Source: an uncultured Ruminococcus sp. (GTDB taxonomy: Bacteria; Bacillota; Clostridia; Oscillospirales; Ruminococcaceae). From it: a stretch of 64,000 nt of DNA. A model generated the notes under the pieces. It was given only the letters and a program-made list of their open reading frames with translations. It did no database searches and was not told the origin of the DNA. The stretch spans positions 88,783 through 152,782 of the forward strand of contig CANQWA010000002.1 in the NCBI GenBank assembly GCA_947627445.1, written 5' to 3'. Below are positions 52,230 to 61,082 of the stretch, piece by piece (within the stretch, counting starts at the first letter, position 1; each line of letters starts with the position of its first letter). The translations under genes were made by a program, and so were the position numbers.

Positions 52230-52344
52230 GGGATTTCACGTCCTTTCATCAAGAGGCTGCGGCTGCAGCAGTTGATGTGATTCTATGATAGAAACGGCAG
52301 TTGTCTCTGCCGCTTGTAATCAATTTGTCATGTTTTCCATCAAT

Positions 52345-52373
52345 ATTATAACGGAGATTGGCACTTCTGTCAA
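52345..52373 (-). promoter_or_regulatory. Promoter for the wall-binding C39 gene
   Basis: On the minus strand: TTGACA (52373-52368), 17 bases, TATAAT (52350-52345). The leader has a GCGGCA/TGCCGT hairpin at about 52290-52315. The rest of 52374-52533 shows nothing recognisable. Confidence 0.75.
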
Positions 52374-52533
52374 TGGGAATGCGGATAAAATTACCTGAAA
52401 TGGAAGATTTTCGTCGTATTGCACAAAGCGAAATGGGAATGTCACTTGAGATTGTACAATAAATCAGTGCCTTCCATTTGCCAGTTGGAAGAATTTGGTC
52501 GGTTATTGCAGATTTACAAAAGTTACAAAGCTG

Positions 52534-53436
52534 TCATTTTTTAGGGAAAGTGATCGGTGCGGCATTGCTGATGATTCCATAATATTCCGGACGGCGGTCA
52601 CGGAACACACCCCAGCTCATACGGAATTCCTCCAGATCGTCCAGATCGTATGTATGCATAGCGATGCCGGTTCTGTCCCGGGAAAGCTGCTGTACAACGG
52701 CGCCGGTGTTGTCCGTGAGGAAGGAAGTGCCGTAAAAGCGGAGAGAGGACTGTTGCTGTTGGTTCTCTTCGTCCGGTTGGATGGTTTCCAGACCGATGCG
52801 GTTGGCAGCGATCACCGGCATCAGATTGGCGGCAGAATGTCCCTGCATACAGCGTTGCCAGTGGGAAGCGCTGTCCACTTCCAGGATCGGTTCAGAGCCG
52901 ATGGCTGTGGGGTAAAACAGCAGTTCTGCGCCTGAAAGTGCCATGCAGCGTGCGGATTCCGGAAACCACTGATCCCAGCAGATGCCGACGCCGATGCGTG
53001 CATAACGTGTATGCCAGACACGAAAACCAGTATCGCCGGGGGTGAAATAGAATTTTTCCTGATAGAAGTGATCATCGGGAATATGCGTTTTGCGGTAAAT
53101 ACCCATGATGCTGCCGTCGGCATCAATGATTGCCACGGAGTTGAATAGGATTGTACCGGCCTTTTCGTAAAAGCTGATGGGAAGGACAACTTGCAGTTCC
53201 TTTGCAATTGTCTGAAACCGCTGAACAGCGGGGTTTTCCTCCGGAGCTGAAGCCAGCGCATAGGAAGCGTAACGGCGTTCCTGACAGAAATAAGGCGTTT
53301 CAAACAACTCTGGCAGCAGAATGATCTGAGCGCCGTCTGCTGCCGCCTGACGTACCAGCCGTTGGGCGGTGCAAAGATTTTCTTCCCGGTTGGGTGTACA
53401 TGCCATTTGAATGGCTGCTGCGGTAACATTACGCAT
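52534..53436 (-). CDS. aguB: N-carbamoylputrescine amidase
   Basis: A 300-residue nitrilase-superfamily enzyme. The catalytic triad positions are visible: Glu in LLPELFETPYF, Lys in YRKTHIPDD, Cys in GVGICWDQWFPE. With aguA it converts agmatine to putrescine. The start ATG 53436 has AAAGGAG; it overlaps aguA by eight bases, indicating coupled translation. Confidence 0.94.
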   Translation of the reverse strand: MRNVTAAAIQMACTPNREENLCTAQRLVRQAAADGAQIILLPELFETPYFCQERRYASYALASAPEENPAVQRFQTIAKELQVVLPISFYEKAGTILFNSVAIIDADGSIMGIYRKTHIPDDHFYQEKFYFTPGDTGFRVWHTRYARIGVGICWDQWFPESARCMALSGAELLFYPTAIGSEPILEVDSASHWQRCMQGHSAANLMPVIAANRIGLETIQPDEENQQQQSSLRFYGTSFLTDNTGAVVQQLSRDRTGIAMHTYDLDDLEEFRMSWGVFRDRRPEYYGIISNAAPITFPKK

Positions 53437-54547
53437 AAAAACTGCTCCTTTCGGTAGAGGGGATCTGCTGTGTGATACAGTGGATATTGCCGCCGCCCAG
53501 TAAGATCTCTCTTGCGGCAACGGGAACGATTTTCCGGTGAGGAAACTGTGCGGATAGGATATCGCATGCCAGCTTGTCCATGGGGTCATCAAACTGAGGA
53601 ACGAGTACGGCATCATTGGCAATATAAAAGTTGACATAAGAAGCTGCCATTCGTTCACCGGGCGTTCGGGTGGGCTCACCATCCCATAGATCCAGTCCTT
53701 GACATTCCTCCTCGGTGATACAAACGGGATTTTGAGGGATAGGGAGATGTGTAATCCGGATGCTTCTGCCCCTGGCGTCTTTCTGCCGGGAGAGATAGGC
53801 TTCGCAAGCGGCGGAAAGAGGATACTGAGGATCGTCTGTGTTGTCTGTCCAAGCCAGAACTACCTGTCCTGGCGCTGTAAAGGCACAGATATTGTCCACG
53901 TGTTCATTGGTTTCGTCGCCCCAGATGCCTCGGGGCAGCCAGAGGACTTTTTCTGCGCCAAGCGCCTGGCAGAGCTTGTCCTCAATTTCGGCTTGCGTCA
54001 GATGGGGATTGCGTCCGGCACTCAGGAGACAGCTTTCGGTGGTGAGGATGGTGCCTTCACCGTCGCTGTGGATGCTGCCGCCCTCCAGAATAAAATTCCG
54101 GTAATCGTAGCAGTCGGTTCGGAACAGGTCACAAACCTTTCGGGCGGCGTGGTTGTCGTCATCCCAGGGAAAATACAGTCCGTCTGTCAGACCGCCCCAT
54201 GCGTTGAAGCCCCAGTCGATGCCGCGTATGATGCCTTTGTCATGACGGACAAAGGTGGGGCAGATGTCTCTTGCCCAGGAATCATCTGTTGTCATTTCTA
54301 CCAGGCGTATTTCGGGTGAGAGCATGGCACGGGCGGTTTCGTATTGGGAGGGAGCTACCAGGACGGTCAGAGCTTCTGATGCGGCGATAGCGGCGGCGAT
54401 TTCACAGAATGCCTTTCTGGCAGGCCAGCCGCCCAGCCGCCAGCTGTCGCCTCGTACTGGCCAGATCATCAGACAGCCTTGGTGACGATCGAATTCGGCT
54501 GGCATGGCAAAGCCGTCAGTCCGGGGACTTGTATGTAAAATCTTCAT
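53429..54547 (-). CDS. aguA: Agmatine deiminase
   Basis: A 372-residue guanidino-group-modifying enzyme. The start PRTDGFAMPAEFDRHQGCLMIWP is typical, and ILEGGSIHSDGEG, GIWGDETNEHVDN and the catalytic Cys in LGGGNIHCITQQ are present. It converts agmatine to N-carbamoylputrescine, handed to AguB. AAGGAGG precedes ATG 54547. The AGAACTTGTTCT motif (54566-54577) lies in its leader. Confidence 0.95.
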   Translation of the reverse strand: MKILHTSPRTDGFAMPAEFDRHQGCLMIWPVRGDSWRLGGWPARKAFCEIAAAIAASEALTVLVAPSQYETARAMLSPEIRLVEMTTDDSWARDICPTFVRHDKGIIRGIDWGFNAWGGLTDGLYFPWDDDNHAARKVCDLFRTDCYDYRNFILEGGSIHSDGEGTILTTESCLLSAGRNPHLTQAEIEDKLCQALGAEKVLWLPRGIWGDETNEHVDNICAFTAPGQVVLAWTDNTDDPQYPLSAACEAYLSRQKDARGRSIRITHLPIPQNPVCITEEECQGLDLWDGEPTRTPGERMAASYVNFYIANDAVLVPQFDDPMDKLACDILSAQFPHRKIVPVAAREILLGGGNIHCITQQIPSTERSSFYA

Positions 54548-54597
54548 GGATTGCCTCCTTAAATCAGAACTTGTTCTCGGTTTTTGACAACGGGATT

Positions 54598-54626
54598 ATT
54601 ATACCATGTTTTCGGGTGGATTGCAA
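54598..54626 (-). promoter_or_regulatory. Promoter of aguA-aguB
   Basis: On the minus strand: TTGCAA (54626-54621), 17 bases, TATAAT (54603-54598). AGAACTTGTTCT at 54566-54577 lies about 20 bases after the predicted start. Confidence 0.7.
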
Positions 54627-54750
54627 CCATTTCACAGGCGTCATGCGCTGGATATCAGACAGTTTTTGTCCATGTCTGTGGAAGGAAAGAGTTTTTCGGG
54701 CTGCCACAGCGTTTCCGAGAAAGTTTCTCCCGAAAATTTACATTTCCGCA

Positions 54751-54779
54751 TTGACATTTGTTAAAAATTCTGATATAAT
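54751..54779 (+). promoter_or_regulatory. Promoter for the sugar transferase gene
   Basis: TTGACA (54751-54756), 17 bases, TATAAT (54774-54779). Confidence 0.8.
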
Positions 54780-54817
54780 GAATAATAATTGACTTCTTTG
54801 GAAAGCGAGGTGCAGGT

Positions 54818-55606
54818 GTGGAAAAACTGCGGACAAAGCTGTCAGAGGATCAGTTTACGGAGCTGACGCTTTCCTCTCTGCGGGAAAACCCAGAGGGGAT
54901 TACAGAATACCCCATACTGGAATTTGATGAACGTGCCTTGGGACTGCTTTCGGGCGGCGTGGCAGAGACGCTTCGATATAGTGAAATTCAGCCCGGAGGC
55001 GGCAGCGCATACCGGTTTGTCAAGCGTGCTGTGGACATTGTGGTTTCATTGCTGGCACTTCTGATTCTGTTGATCCCCATGGGAATTCTGGCGCTTGTGA
55101 TCTACATACAGGACAAAGGATCGCCCATTTTTTCTCAGGCACGGCTGACAGAAAACGGAAAGATCTTTCAGATGTACAAATTCCGCTCGATGTGTATGGA
55201 TGCAGAACAGCAGTTTGCAGAGGTGCAGAAGAAAAACGAAAGAGATGGTTTGGCGTTCAAAAGTGAGAATGATCCCAGAGTGACAAAAATTGGGCGCTTT
55301 ATCCGTAAGACATCTCTGGATGAGTTGCCTCAGCTGTGGAATGTGCTGCGGGGAGAGATGTCTCTCATCGGTCCGCGTCCGCCTCTTCCCCGTGAAGTGG
55401 TGCTGTATACGCCCCATCAGATGGAGCGCCTGATGGTCAAGGGCGGTCTATCCTGCATCTGTCAGGTAGAGGGACGCAGCAATATGGAATTTGATAGATG
55501 GGTGGAATCCGATATCCAATATGTCAAAGAACGCAGTTTTTGGCTGGATATTCAGTTGTTTTTCAAAACGATACTGGCGGTATTGTTGAAAAAGGATGCA
55601 GAATAA
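54818..55606 (+). CDS. Undecaprenyl-phosphate sugar-1-P transferase (bacterial sugar transferase)
   Basis: A 262-residue protein with a membrane helix (about residues 73-95) and the conserved core: KRAVDIVVSLLALLILL, MYKFRSMCMDAE, the RKTSLDELPQLWNVL motif and SLIGPRPPLP. These enzymes start exopolysaccharide or glycan assembly by placing a sugar phosphate on a lipid carrier. It starts from GTG 54818 with CGAGGTG upstream. No other glycan genes flank it; the next gene is a dockerin protein. Confidence 0.9.
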   Translation: MEKLRTKLSEDQFTELTLSSLRENPEGITEYPILEFDERALGLLSGGVAETLRYSEIQPGGGSAYRFVKRAVDIVVSLLALLILLIPMGILALVIYIQDKGSPIFSQARLTENGKIFQMYKFRSMCMDAEQQFAEVQKKNERDGLAFKSENDPRVTKIGRFIRKTSLDELPQLWNVLRGEMSLIGPRPPLPREVVLYTPHQMERLMVKGGLSCICQVEGRSNMEFDRWVESDIQYVKERSFWLDIQLFFKTILAVLLKKDAE

Positions 55607-55640
55607 AGCATGACTCTCATGTGAAAGGAGAAGATGATCA

Positions 55641-57884
55641 TTGAAGATATGGACATGGTGGAAAAAGGGAGTTGCCGTGGCTACAGCGGCAGCAGAACTG
55701 GTATTGGGCATGGCTGGGGGAGGATCTGCTGCCGCAGCAGCGGATACTGCGCCGGAAAACATGGCGGGGGCATCTGCATCGGACGGTGTGGTCTGGAGTC
55801 TGGAAGAAGGAAATGTCAATGTCAGCAGTTACGGCTCGAATGTTTTGACCTATGAACTCAACTTTTCCAATCTTCCGGATATCTGCGGCTTGCAGGGCTC
55901 GCTGCTTTTGCCGGAAGAGACATGTGCGCTGTTTTCCAATTCTTCTAATGTAGAAATGTCCTATGACGGAGATGCTTCGCTGGTGTACAACACACAGTTT
56001 GGCACAGGAGAAGGACGCATTGATTTTACATTATATCATGAAGACGGTCTGGGCAAATCGGATTTGCAGATACAGCTTTATGCCGAGATGCCCAGTGCAA
56101 GTACGGTCTATGATATCGCCTGGACATATGACATGTATACCGATAATAAACGTTTGGACGAATATCCATCTTCGATTTACGCGGATTATTTCAGGTTTCC
56201 GGTAGAATGGATGGAGCCGGGGTATGACACGGGAATTTCTGACGGAGAAGAAATCCCCATCAGCCGGTATGGCATGATCGACGCAGAAGGCAGCAATTAT
56301 TTTGACGACAGCGTGACCCTTCAGAACGGATCAATTGATGTGATTGTAGAGGAATATCTGCCCACCACAACCTCGACAACCAACACAACAACCACTACTA
56401 CCACCACAACCACAACCACTACCACCACTGCCACAACTTTCACCACAACCTATGGAACTACCCCCCTAAGTTCTCTGGAAACTACTGCGTCCCCTATAGA
56501 GGTGACTATGGGAGTCGTTCAGGGATTGAAATCGATTGAAAGCATTACGGAACCCTATCGGACGGTATATGTTGAAGGAGATGTGCCGGATCTGGACGGG
56601 CTGTCATTTCAAGTTGTTTTCCGGACTTATATCGATGTGGGCTTTTTAGATCCCTACTCTCAAAGTCTCCTGTATACCACAATAGAGCCCAGCGATAAAT
56701 CGACTTATCTGACACTTGACGCCAGCGGCTGCCCGGTTGATGAGATCCAAGACAGCAACGGCGAAACGGAATACCAGGATCCTCAAGACGGCACATGGTA
56801 TTCTTATACCCTGGATGATCTGCCGGCAGGAGAATATACCGTTTATGTAGATGTCACGGAACAGATCAATGACTACATCACCAAAAGTGTCGAGACTGCC
56901 TTGGATGAGCCGGATTATCCGAGGCAGCTGGTGGATCCGTTTCTGGTAAAAGGTGTTACTATCCGATTTGATATCACGATAGAACCCGAGCCGGTTGTCA
57001 CGACTGACACCACAAGGGAGAGCACGACTTCGGCGACAACTTTTACTACCACCAGAACAGAAAGCACGACAACGTCCGACTATACCAGGACGTCAGACAA
57101 ATATACCGAAACGACAGAGCGTGTCACCACATACTGGACAACCATGGAAAGCACAACAACGGCGTATCGCACGACTTCGGAGGAGAAAACCAGTACCAGT
57201 ACGACGTCGGATACGACACAGACGACTTCTCTTACCACGACCACATCCGACAGGATTACCGGTACGTCGGAAAAAGCATATTACATTGAGTTGGCACAGC
57301 CCAATTCGAGCCAGTTGGTGATCGGCAACAGCTTTCATATGCTGTACAATTCCAATGCTTCTGCAGTGATCTGGAGCAGCAGCGATTCTTCTGTCGTTGA
57401 CGTGGATGATGAGGGCACCGTAACCATTTACGGCAGCGGTCTGGTGAGCATCATTGCAGTTGTTATGGATGATCCCACCAAAAGCAGTTCGGTGATCCTG
57501 AACATTCCGGAAGCCGGTGCGGAAACGACTTCTTCCACATCGAATACGACAGGCACAACGACTACATCCACCACTACCGCCACCACTGATACGGAGGATC
57601 CGTCTGCCATGATGGGAGATGTGAATCAGAACAACCGCATAGATGCCAATGACGCCTATGAGATCCTGATGTTTACTTCCTATTTATCGTTAGGAGACAG
57701 CGACTATACCTTCACAAAGGACGGAGATATGGAAAAAGAAGTACTTCTGCGCCGTCTGGCGGATGTGGATAAGGACAATACGATCACCATGCAGGATGCT
57801 TTTTTTGTGCTGTTGTATAACTCTCATATTGCGATGGGCGATCATAATATCCAGTGGAAGGATCTGATTCCGAATCTGCCATAA
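55641..57884 (+). CDS. Secreted multidomain dockerin protein with Thr-rich linkers
   Basis: A 747-residue protein. A signal peptide (about residues 1-35) is followed by a beta-rich N-terminal domain (about 50-190) that might be cohesin-like, a poly-Thr linker, a second beta domain (about 285-440), and a longer Thr/Ser linker. An Ig-like BIG2-type domain (about 545-630) and a C-terminal dockerin (657-747) with GDVNQNNRIDANDAYEIL and DVDKDNTITMQDAFFVLL complete it. It is expected to anchor to cohesins on a surface complex. No catalytic domain is recognised. Translation from TTG 55641 with AAAGGAG upstream. Confidence 0.82.
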   Translation: MKIWTWWKKGVAVATAAAELVLGMAGGGSAAAAADTAPENMAGASASDGVVWSLEEGNVNVSSYGSNVLTYELNFSNLPDICGLQGSLLLPEETCALFSNSSNVEMSYDGDASLVYNTQFGTGEGRIDFTLYHEDGLGKSDLQIQLYAEMPSASTVYDIAWTYDMYTDNKRLDEYPSSIYADYFRFPVEWMEPGYDTGISDGEEIPISRYGMIDAEGSNYFDDSVTLQNGSIDVIVEEYLPTTTSTTNTTTTTTTTTTTTTTTATTFTTTYGTTPLSSLETTASPIEVTMGVVQGLKSIESITEPYRTVYVEGDVPDLDGLSFQVVFRTYIDVGFLDPYSQSLLYTTIEPSDKSTYLTLDASGCPVDEIQDSNGETEYQDPQDGTWYSYTLDDLPAGEYTVYVDVTEQINDYITKSVETALDEPDYPRQLVDPFLVKGVTIRFDITIEPEPVVTTDTTRESTTSATTFTTTRTESTTTSDYTRTSDKYTETTERVTTYWTTMESTTTAYRTTSEEKTSTSTTSDTTQTTSLTTTTSDRITGTSEKAYYIELAQPNSSQLVIGNSFHMLYNSNASAVIWSSSDSSVVDVDDEGTVTIYGSGLVSIIAVVMDDPTKSSSVILNIPEAGAETTSSTSNTTGTTTTSTTTATTDTEDPSAMMGDVNQNNRIDANDAYEILMFTSYLSLGDSDYTFTKDGDMEKEVLLRRLADVDKDNTITMQDAFFVLLYNSHIAMGDHNIQWKDLIPNLP

Positions 57885-57930
57885 AAGCTTGTAAACATAA
57901 AGGGATAGGAGTTTCTAAAGGAGGTCTTGT

Positions 57931-58422
57931 GTGGACGATATGGAGAAAAAGCTGAAACGGCTGGAAGACCAAGTGAAAACAGAACAGGCATCCAAGGAGA
58001 AAAAAGCCCCAAAGCCGGTGGATTCTGAAAGGACTGCGAAAAAATCGGGACATCCGGTGACCGAGCTTCTGGTTGGGCTGGTTCTGATTGGCGGCGGCGT
58101 GTTCTGGATTCTGAACTCCTTTGCCGTGACATTTACCTGGGGAAGCCTGTGGAGCGGATGGGGCATTCACGTAGGCATGGTAACAGGCCTGATGCTCGTG
58201 CCGCTGCTGGTGGGTATTGGTCTGCTGTTCTTCCTGGATCGGAAGTGGATCGGCTGGACAGTGACAGCCATCGGCGTATTGGCGATTCTGATTACCTTAC
58301 TGACATCTGTGCGGTTTCGTCCTTTGTCGGCAACTCTGTGGCAGTATGTCCTGATGTTTGGGATGGTGGCTGCTGGTGCAGGACTGGCACTCAGGGCGCT
58401 CTGGAAGCATGACCGCTCCTGA
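57931..58422 (+). CDS. Small polytopic membrane protein
   Basis: A 163-residue protein. A charged, coiled-coil-like N-terminus (EKKLKRLEDQVKTEQASKEK) is followed by four hydrophobic segments (about residues 43-62, 75-95, 102-122, 133-153). AAAGGAGG precedes GTG 57931. No family is recognised. It lies 47 bases after the dockerin gene and may be co-transcribed. Confidence 0.65.
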   Translation: MDDMEKKLKRLEDQVKTEQASKEKKAPKPVDSERTAKKSGHPVTELLVGLVLIGGGVFWILNSFAVTFTWGSLWSGWGIHVGMVTGLMLVPLLVGIGLLFFLDRKWIGWTVTAIGVLAILITLLTSVRFRPLSATLWQYVLMFGMVAAGAGLALRALWKHDRS

Positions 58423-58495
58423 TAAGAAATTTGTTCTCACCAGAATATGCTTGAAAGTCCGACTATGTTTCCTATTAGGATGAGTGATAAAAGAG

Positions 58496-58540
58496 AAACT
58501 CGTGTGATTTTGGATAGAACCAGAATCACACGAGTTTTTT
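58496..58540 (+). terminator. Terminator before xylB
   Basis: AAACTCGTGTGATT pairs with AATCACACGAGTTTT across a 14-base loop, followed by a T run. Confidence 0.85.
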
Positions 58541-58618
58541 GGGCAAAAGGGAACCAGGATTTTGTCCGCGTTTTGTGCGGGGCTGCCGAAAAAGAATCAT
58601 TTGTGCTCATAATTTACC

Positions 58619-58647
58619 TTGACAAAAAACCATATTTTTGATACAAT
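58619..58647 (+). promoter_or_regulatory. Promoter of xylB
   Basis: TTGACA (58619-58624), 17 bases, TACAAT (58642-58647). Confidence 0.75.
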
Positions 58648-58717
58648 ATGAATAAGAACCTCAGAAATCCCATGCAGACAAAATTACCCTGCATCCCATC
58701 AGAAAGGAACGATTCAA

Positions 58718-60262
58718 ATGGCTTATATAATCGGTATTGATTGCGGCACAAGCGGAACAAAAACCGTACTATTTCATCAGGACGGCACACCGGTTGCCAG
58801 CGCAGCCAGTGAATATCCCATGTATCAGCCGAAAAACGGCTATGCAGAGCAAGATCCCCAGGACTGGAAACAGGCAATGATTACCACCATTCAGATGGTG
58901 ATGGCAAAAAGCGGCGTCAAAAAAGAAGATGTCAAGGGCATCGGCATTTCCGGTCAGATGCATGGACTTGTGATGCTGGACAAGGAAAACAAAGTTCTCC
59001 GGCATTCTATTATCTGGTGCGACCAGCGGACTGCTGCCGAGGTGGAGGAAATGAACCATCTGGTGGGCAGAGAAAAGCTGGTGGAGATTACTGCCAATCC
59101 GCCGCTTACGGGCTGGACGGCTGCCAAAATTCTGTGGGTGAAAAACAACGAGCCGGCGATTTACGAAAAATGTGCCCATATTCTGCTGCCCAAGGATTAT
59201 CTCAGATATATCCTCACAGGAGAATATGCTACCGAGGTTTCCGATGCATCTGGTATGCAGCTTCTGGATGTGCCGAACCGCTGCTGGTCGGATGAGTTGC
59301 TCCGTGCATTTGAAATCGACCCGTCCTGGCTGGGAAAGGTCTATGAATCCTGTGAAGTCACCGGAACACTCACCAAAGAAATGGCAGATGTTCTGGGACT
59401 TTGTGCGGGAACGATTGTGGTCGGCGGTGCAGGTGACAATGCTGCTGCTGCGGTGGGAACCGGTGTTGTGGAGGACGGCAAGGCATTCACCACCATCGGA
59501 ACTTCTGGGGTTGTTTTTGCACATACATCCGATATTGCTATTGACCAGAAGGGCAGAGTACACACCTGCTGCGCCGCTGTGCCAGACACTTGGCATGTCA
59601 TGGGCGTGACACAGGGTGCAGGACTGTCCCTGAAATGGTTTAGAGATAACTTCTGCATGACAGAAAAAGAAACGGCAAAGCTGATGGGCGTGGATGAATA
59701 CTACCTGATGGATCAGCAGGCAGAACAAGTTCCTGTGGGGGCAAACCGTTTGATCTATCTGCCTTATCTCATGGGAGAGAGAACACCGCACCTTGATCCA
59801 GATGCGAGAGGCGTTTTCTTTGGCTTATCAGCCATTCACACACGCCGTGATATGCTGCGTGCGGTGATGGAAGGCGTTGCTTATTCCCTTCGGGATTGTG
59901 TGGAGGTATTCCGGGAAATGGGTGTCGGCGTCAGCGATATGATGGCTTGCGGCGGCGGCGGAGCTTCTCCTCTTTGGAGAAGTATGCTGGCAGACCTGTA
60001 CAATTGTGAGGTCAAGACAGTGGCATCCAAGGAAGGCCCGGCGCTGGGTGCGGCAATTCTGGCAAGTGTGGGCGCAGGATTGTACAGCAGTGTACCAGAG
60101 GCATGTCAGATGATCGTCAAGACCGACAAGCGTCAGCAGCCTATCGCAGAAAATGTTCCCGTATATGATTCGTATTATCAGCTATATCACAGCATTTATC
60201 CGGCTTTGAAGGAATCGTTTGCAAGACTATCCACTCTTTCGTCATCCAGGAGAAGATCATGA
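58718..60262 (+). CDS. xylB: Xylulokinase
   Basis: A 514-residue FGGY-family kinase that phosphorylates D-xylulose to enter the pentose phosphate pathway. Motifs: IGIDCGTSGTKTVLF, GIGISGQMHGLV, GGAGDNAAAAVGTGVV and YLMGERTPHLDP. The symbol is supported by full-length similarity to XylB rather than GlpK. No xylA is visible. A C39-like gene overlaps its stop by four bases. Confidence 0.93.
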   Translation: MAYIIGIDCGTSGTKTVLFHQDGTPVASAASEYPMYQPKNGYAEQDPQDWKQAMITTIQMVMAKSGVKKEDVKGIGISGQMHGLVMLDKENKVLRHSIIWCDQRTAAEVEEMNHLVGREKLVEITANPPLTGWTAAKILWVKNNEPAIYEKCAHILLPKDYLRYILTGEYATEVSDASGMQLLDVPNRCWSDELLRAFEIDPSWLGKVYESCEVTGTLTKEMADVLGLCAGTIVVGGAGDNAAAAVGTGVVEDGKAFTTIGTSGVVFAHTSDIAIDQKGRVHTCCAAVPDTWHVMGVTQGAGLSLKWFRDNFCMTEKETAKLMGVDEYYLMDQQAEQVPVGANRLIYLPYLMGERTPHLDPDARGVFFGLSAIHTRRDMLRAVMEGVAYSLRDCVEVFREMGVGVSDMMACGGGGASPLWRSMLADLYNCEVKTVASKEGPALGAAILASVGAGLYSSVPEACQMIVKTDKRQQPIAENVPVYDSYYQLYHSIYPALKESFARLSTLSSSRRRS

Positions 60263-60894
60263 ACCGAAAAACAAAACGTATACTGCTTGTGCTTCTGCTT
60301 TTCGTCATGGCAGGCATGATACTCTGCGGCGGCTGGTTTCTGCATGCCCGGAAAGGCAGCTCACTGACGGTTGCTTCCACGGAAGATCATACACCGGCAA
60401 ATGTGGTGTTTTTTCAGCAGAAGGATGCCAGATGGAAAGATGATCCTCTGGGAGATTCCAGGTATGCCATGGGTGATTCCGGTTGTCTGACCACCTGCCT
60501 TGCCGCTGCATTTGCTATGCAGGACGTGACGCTGGAGGGCTTTACGGAAGAGTTGACGCCGGGAACACTGAATGCCTATTTTTCTGTCAACCACATCTAC
60601 GATAATGAGGGGAATCTGCAATGGAATGCACTGGAGCAAACTGCCGGGATTACTCCCGTGCTGAAAAGTGCAGAGGAAACAGATAATCGTGAACTGGAAC
60701 AGTGGTTGTCTGAGGGGATATTTCCCATTGTCAGGGTTCGCATGGGCGGCGTGGGAAATTATCACTTTGTCCTGTTGGTCAGCAGTGAAAATGGCGAGTT
60801 TTTCTGCATGGATCCGCTGGAGGAGAAAGAACAGCTTGTGCCCATGTCCGATTTTGGCGGAAAAATCTATGCGGTACGGGTTGTTTCGGAATGA
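60259..60894 (+). CDS. Membrane-anchored C39-like protein
   Basis: A 211-residue protein: an N-terminal helix (about residues 7-26), then a C39-like domain. The Cys is in MGDSGCLTTCLAAAFAM, the His in VGNYHFVLLVSS and an Asp in FCMDPLEE. Similar in layout to the 20762 gene but without the Thr-rich spacer. Its ATG overlaps the xylB stop by four bases. Confidence 0.8.
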   Translation: MNRKTKRILLVLLLFVMAGMILCGGWFLHARKGSSLTVASTEDHTPANVVFFQQKDARWKDDPLGDSRYAMGDSGCLTTCLAAAFAMQDVTLEGFTEELTPGTLNAYFSVNHIYDNEGNLQWNALEQTAGITPVLKSAEETDNRELEQWLSEGIFPIVRVRMGGVGNYHFVLLVSSENGEFFCMDPLEEKEQLVPMSDFGGKIYAVRVVSE

Positions 60895-61082
60895 TGCATT
60901 GCGCTTGTCACGCCTGAAACTTGGCGGTTTTACAGAAGTTCTGGATGTGACAAACTACATGGCTGGTTTTTATTTCCAATATTATGAACAACGGTAAAAG
61001 AGTATTACCGTATCCTTGATGGACATTGCGTGGGCATTATGCTATAATGATGTTGTATGGAAACGAATAGGGGGGAGAATGC

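Noticed and set aside
56360..56450. Thr-codon run as a CRISPR-like or satellite repeat
   Set aside because: It is an in-frame ACN-rich linker of the dockerin protein; there are no spacers or constant repeat units.
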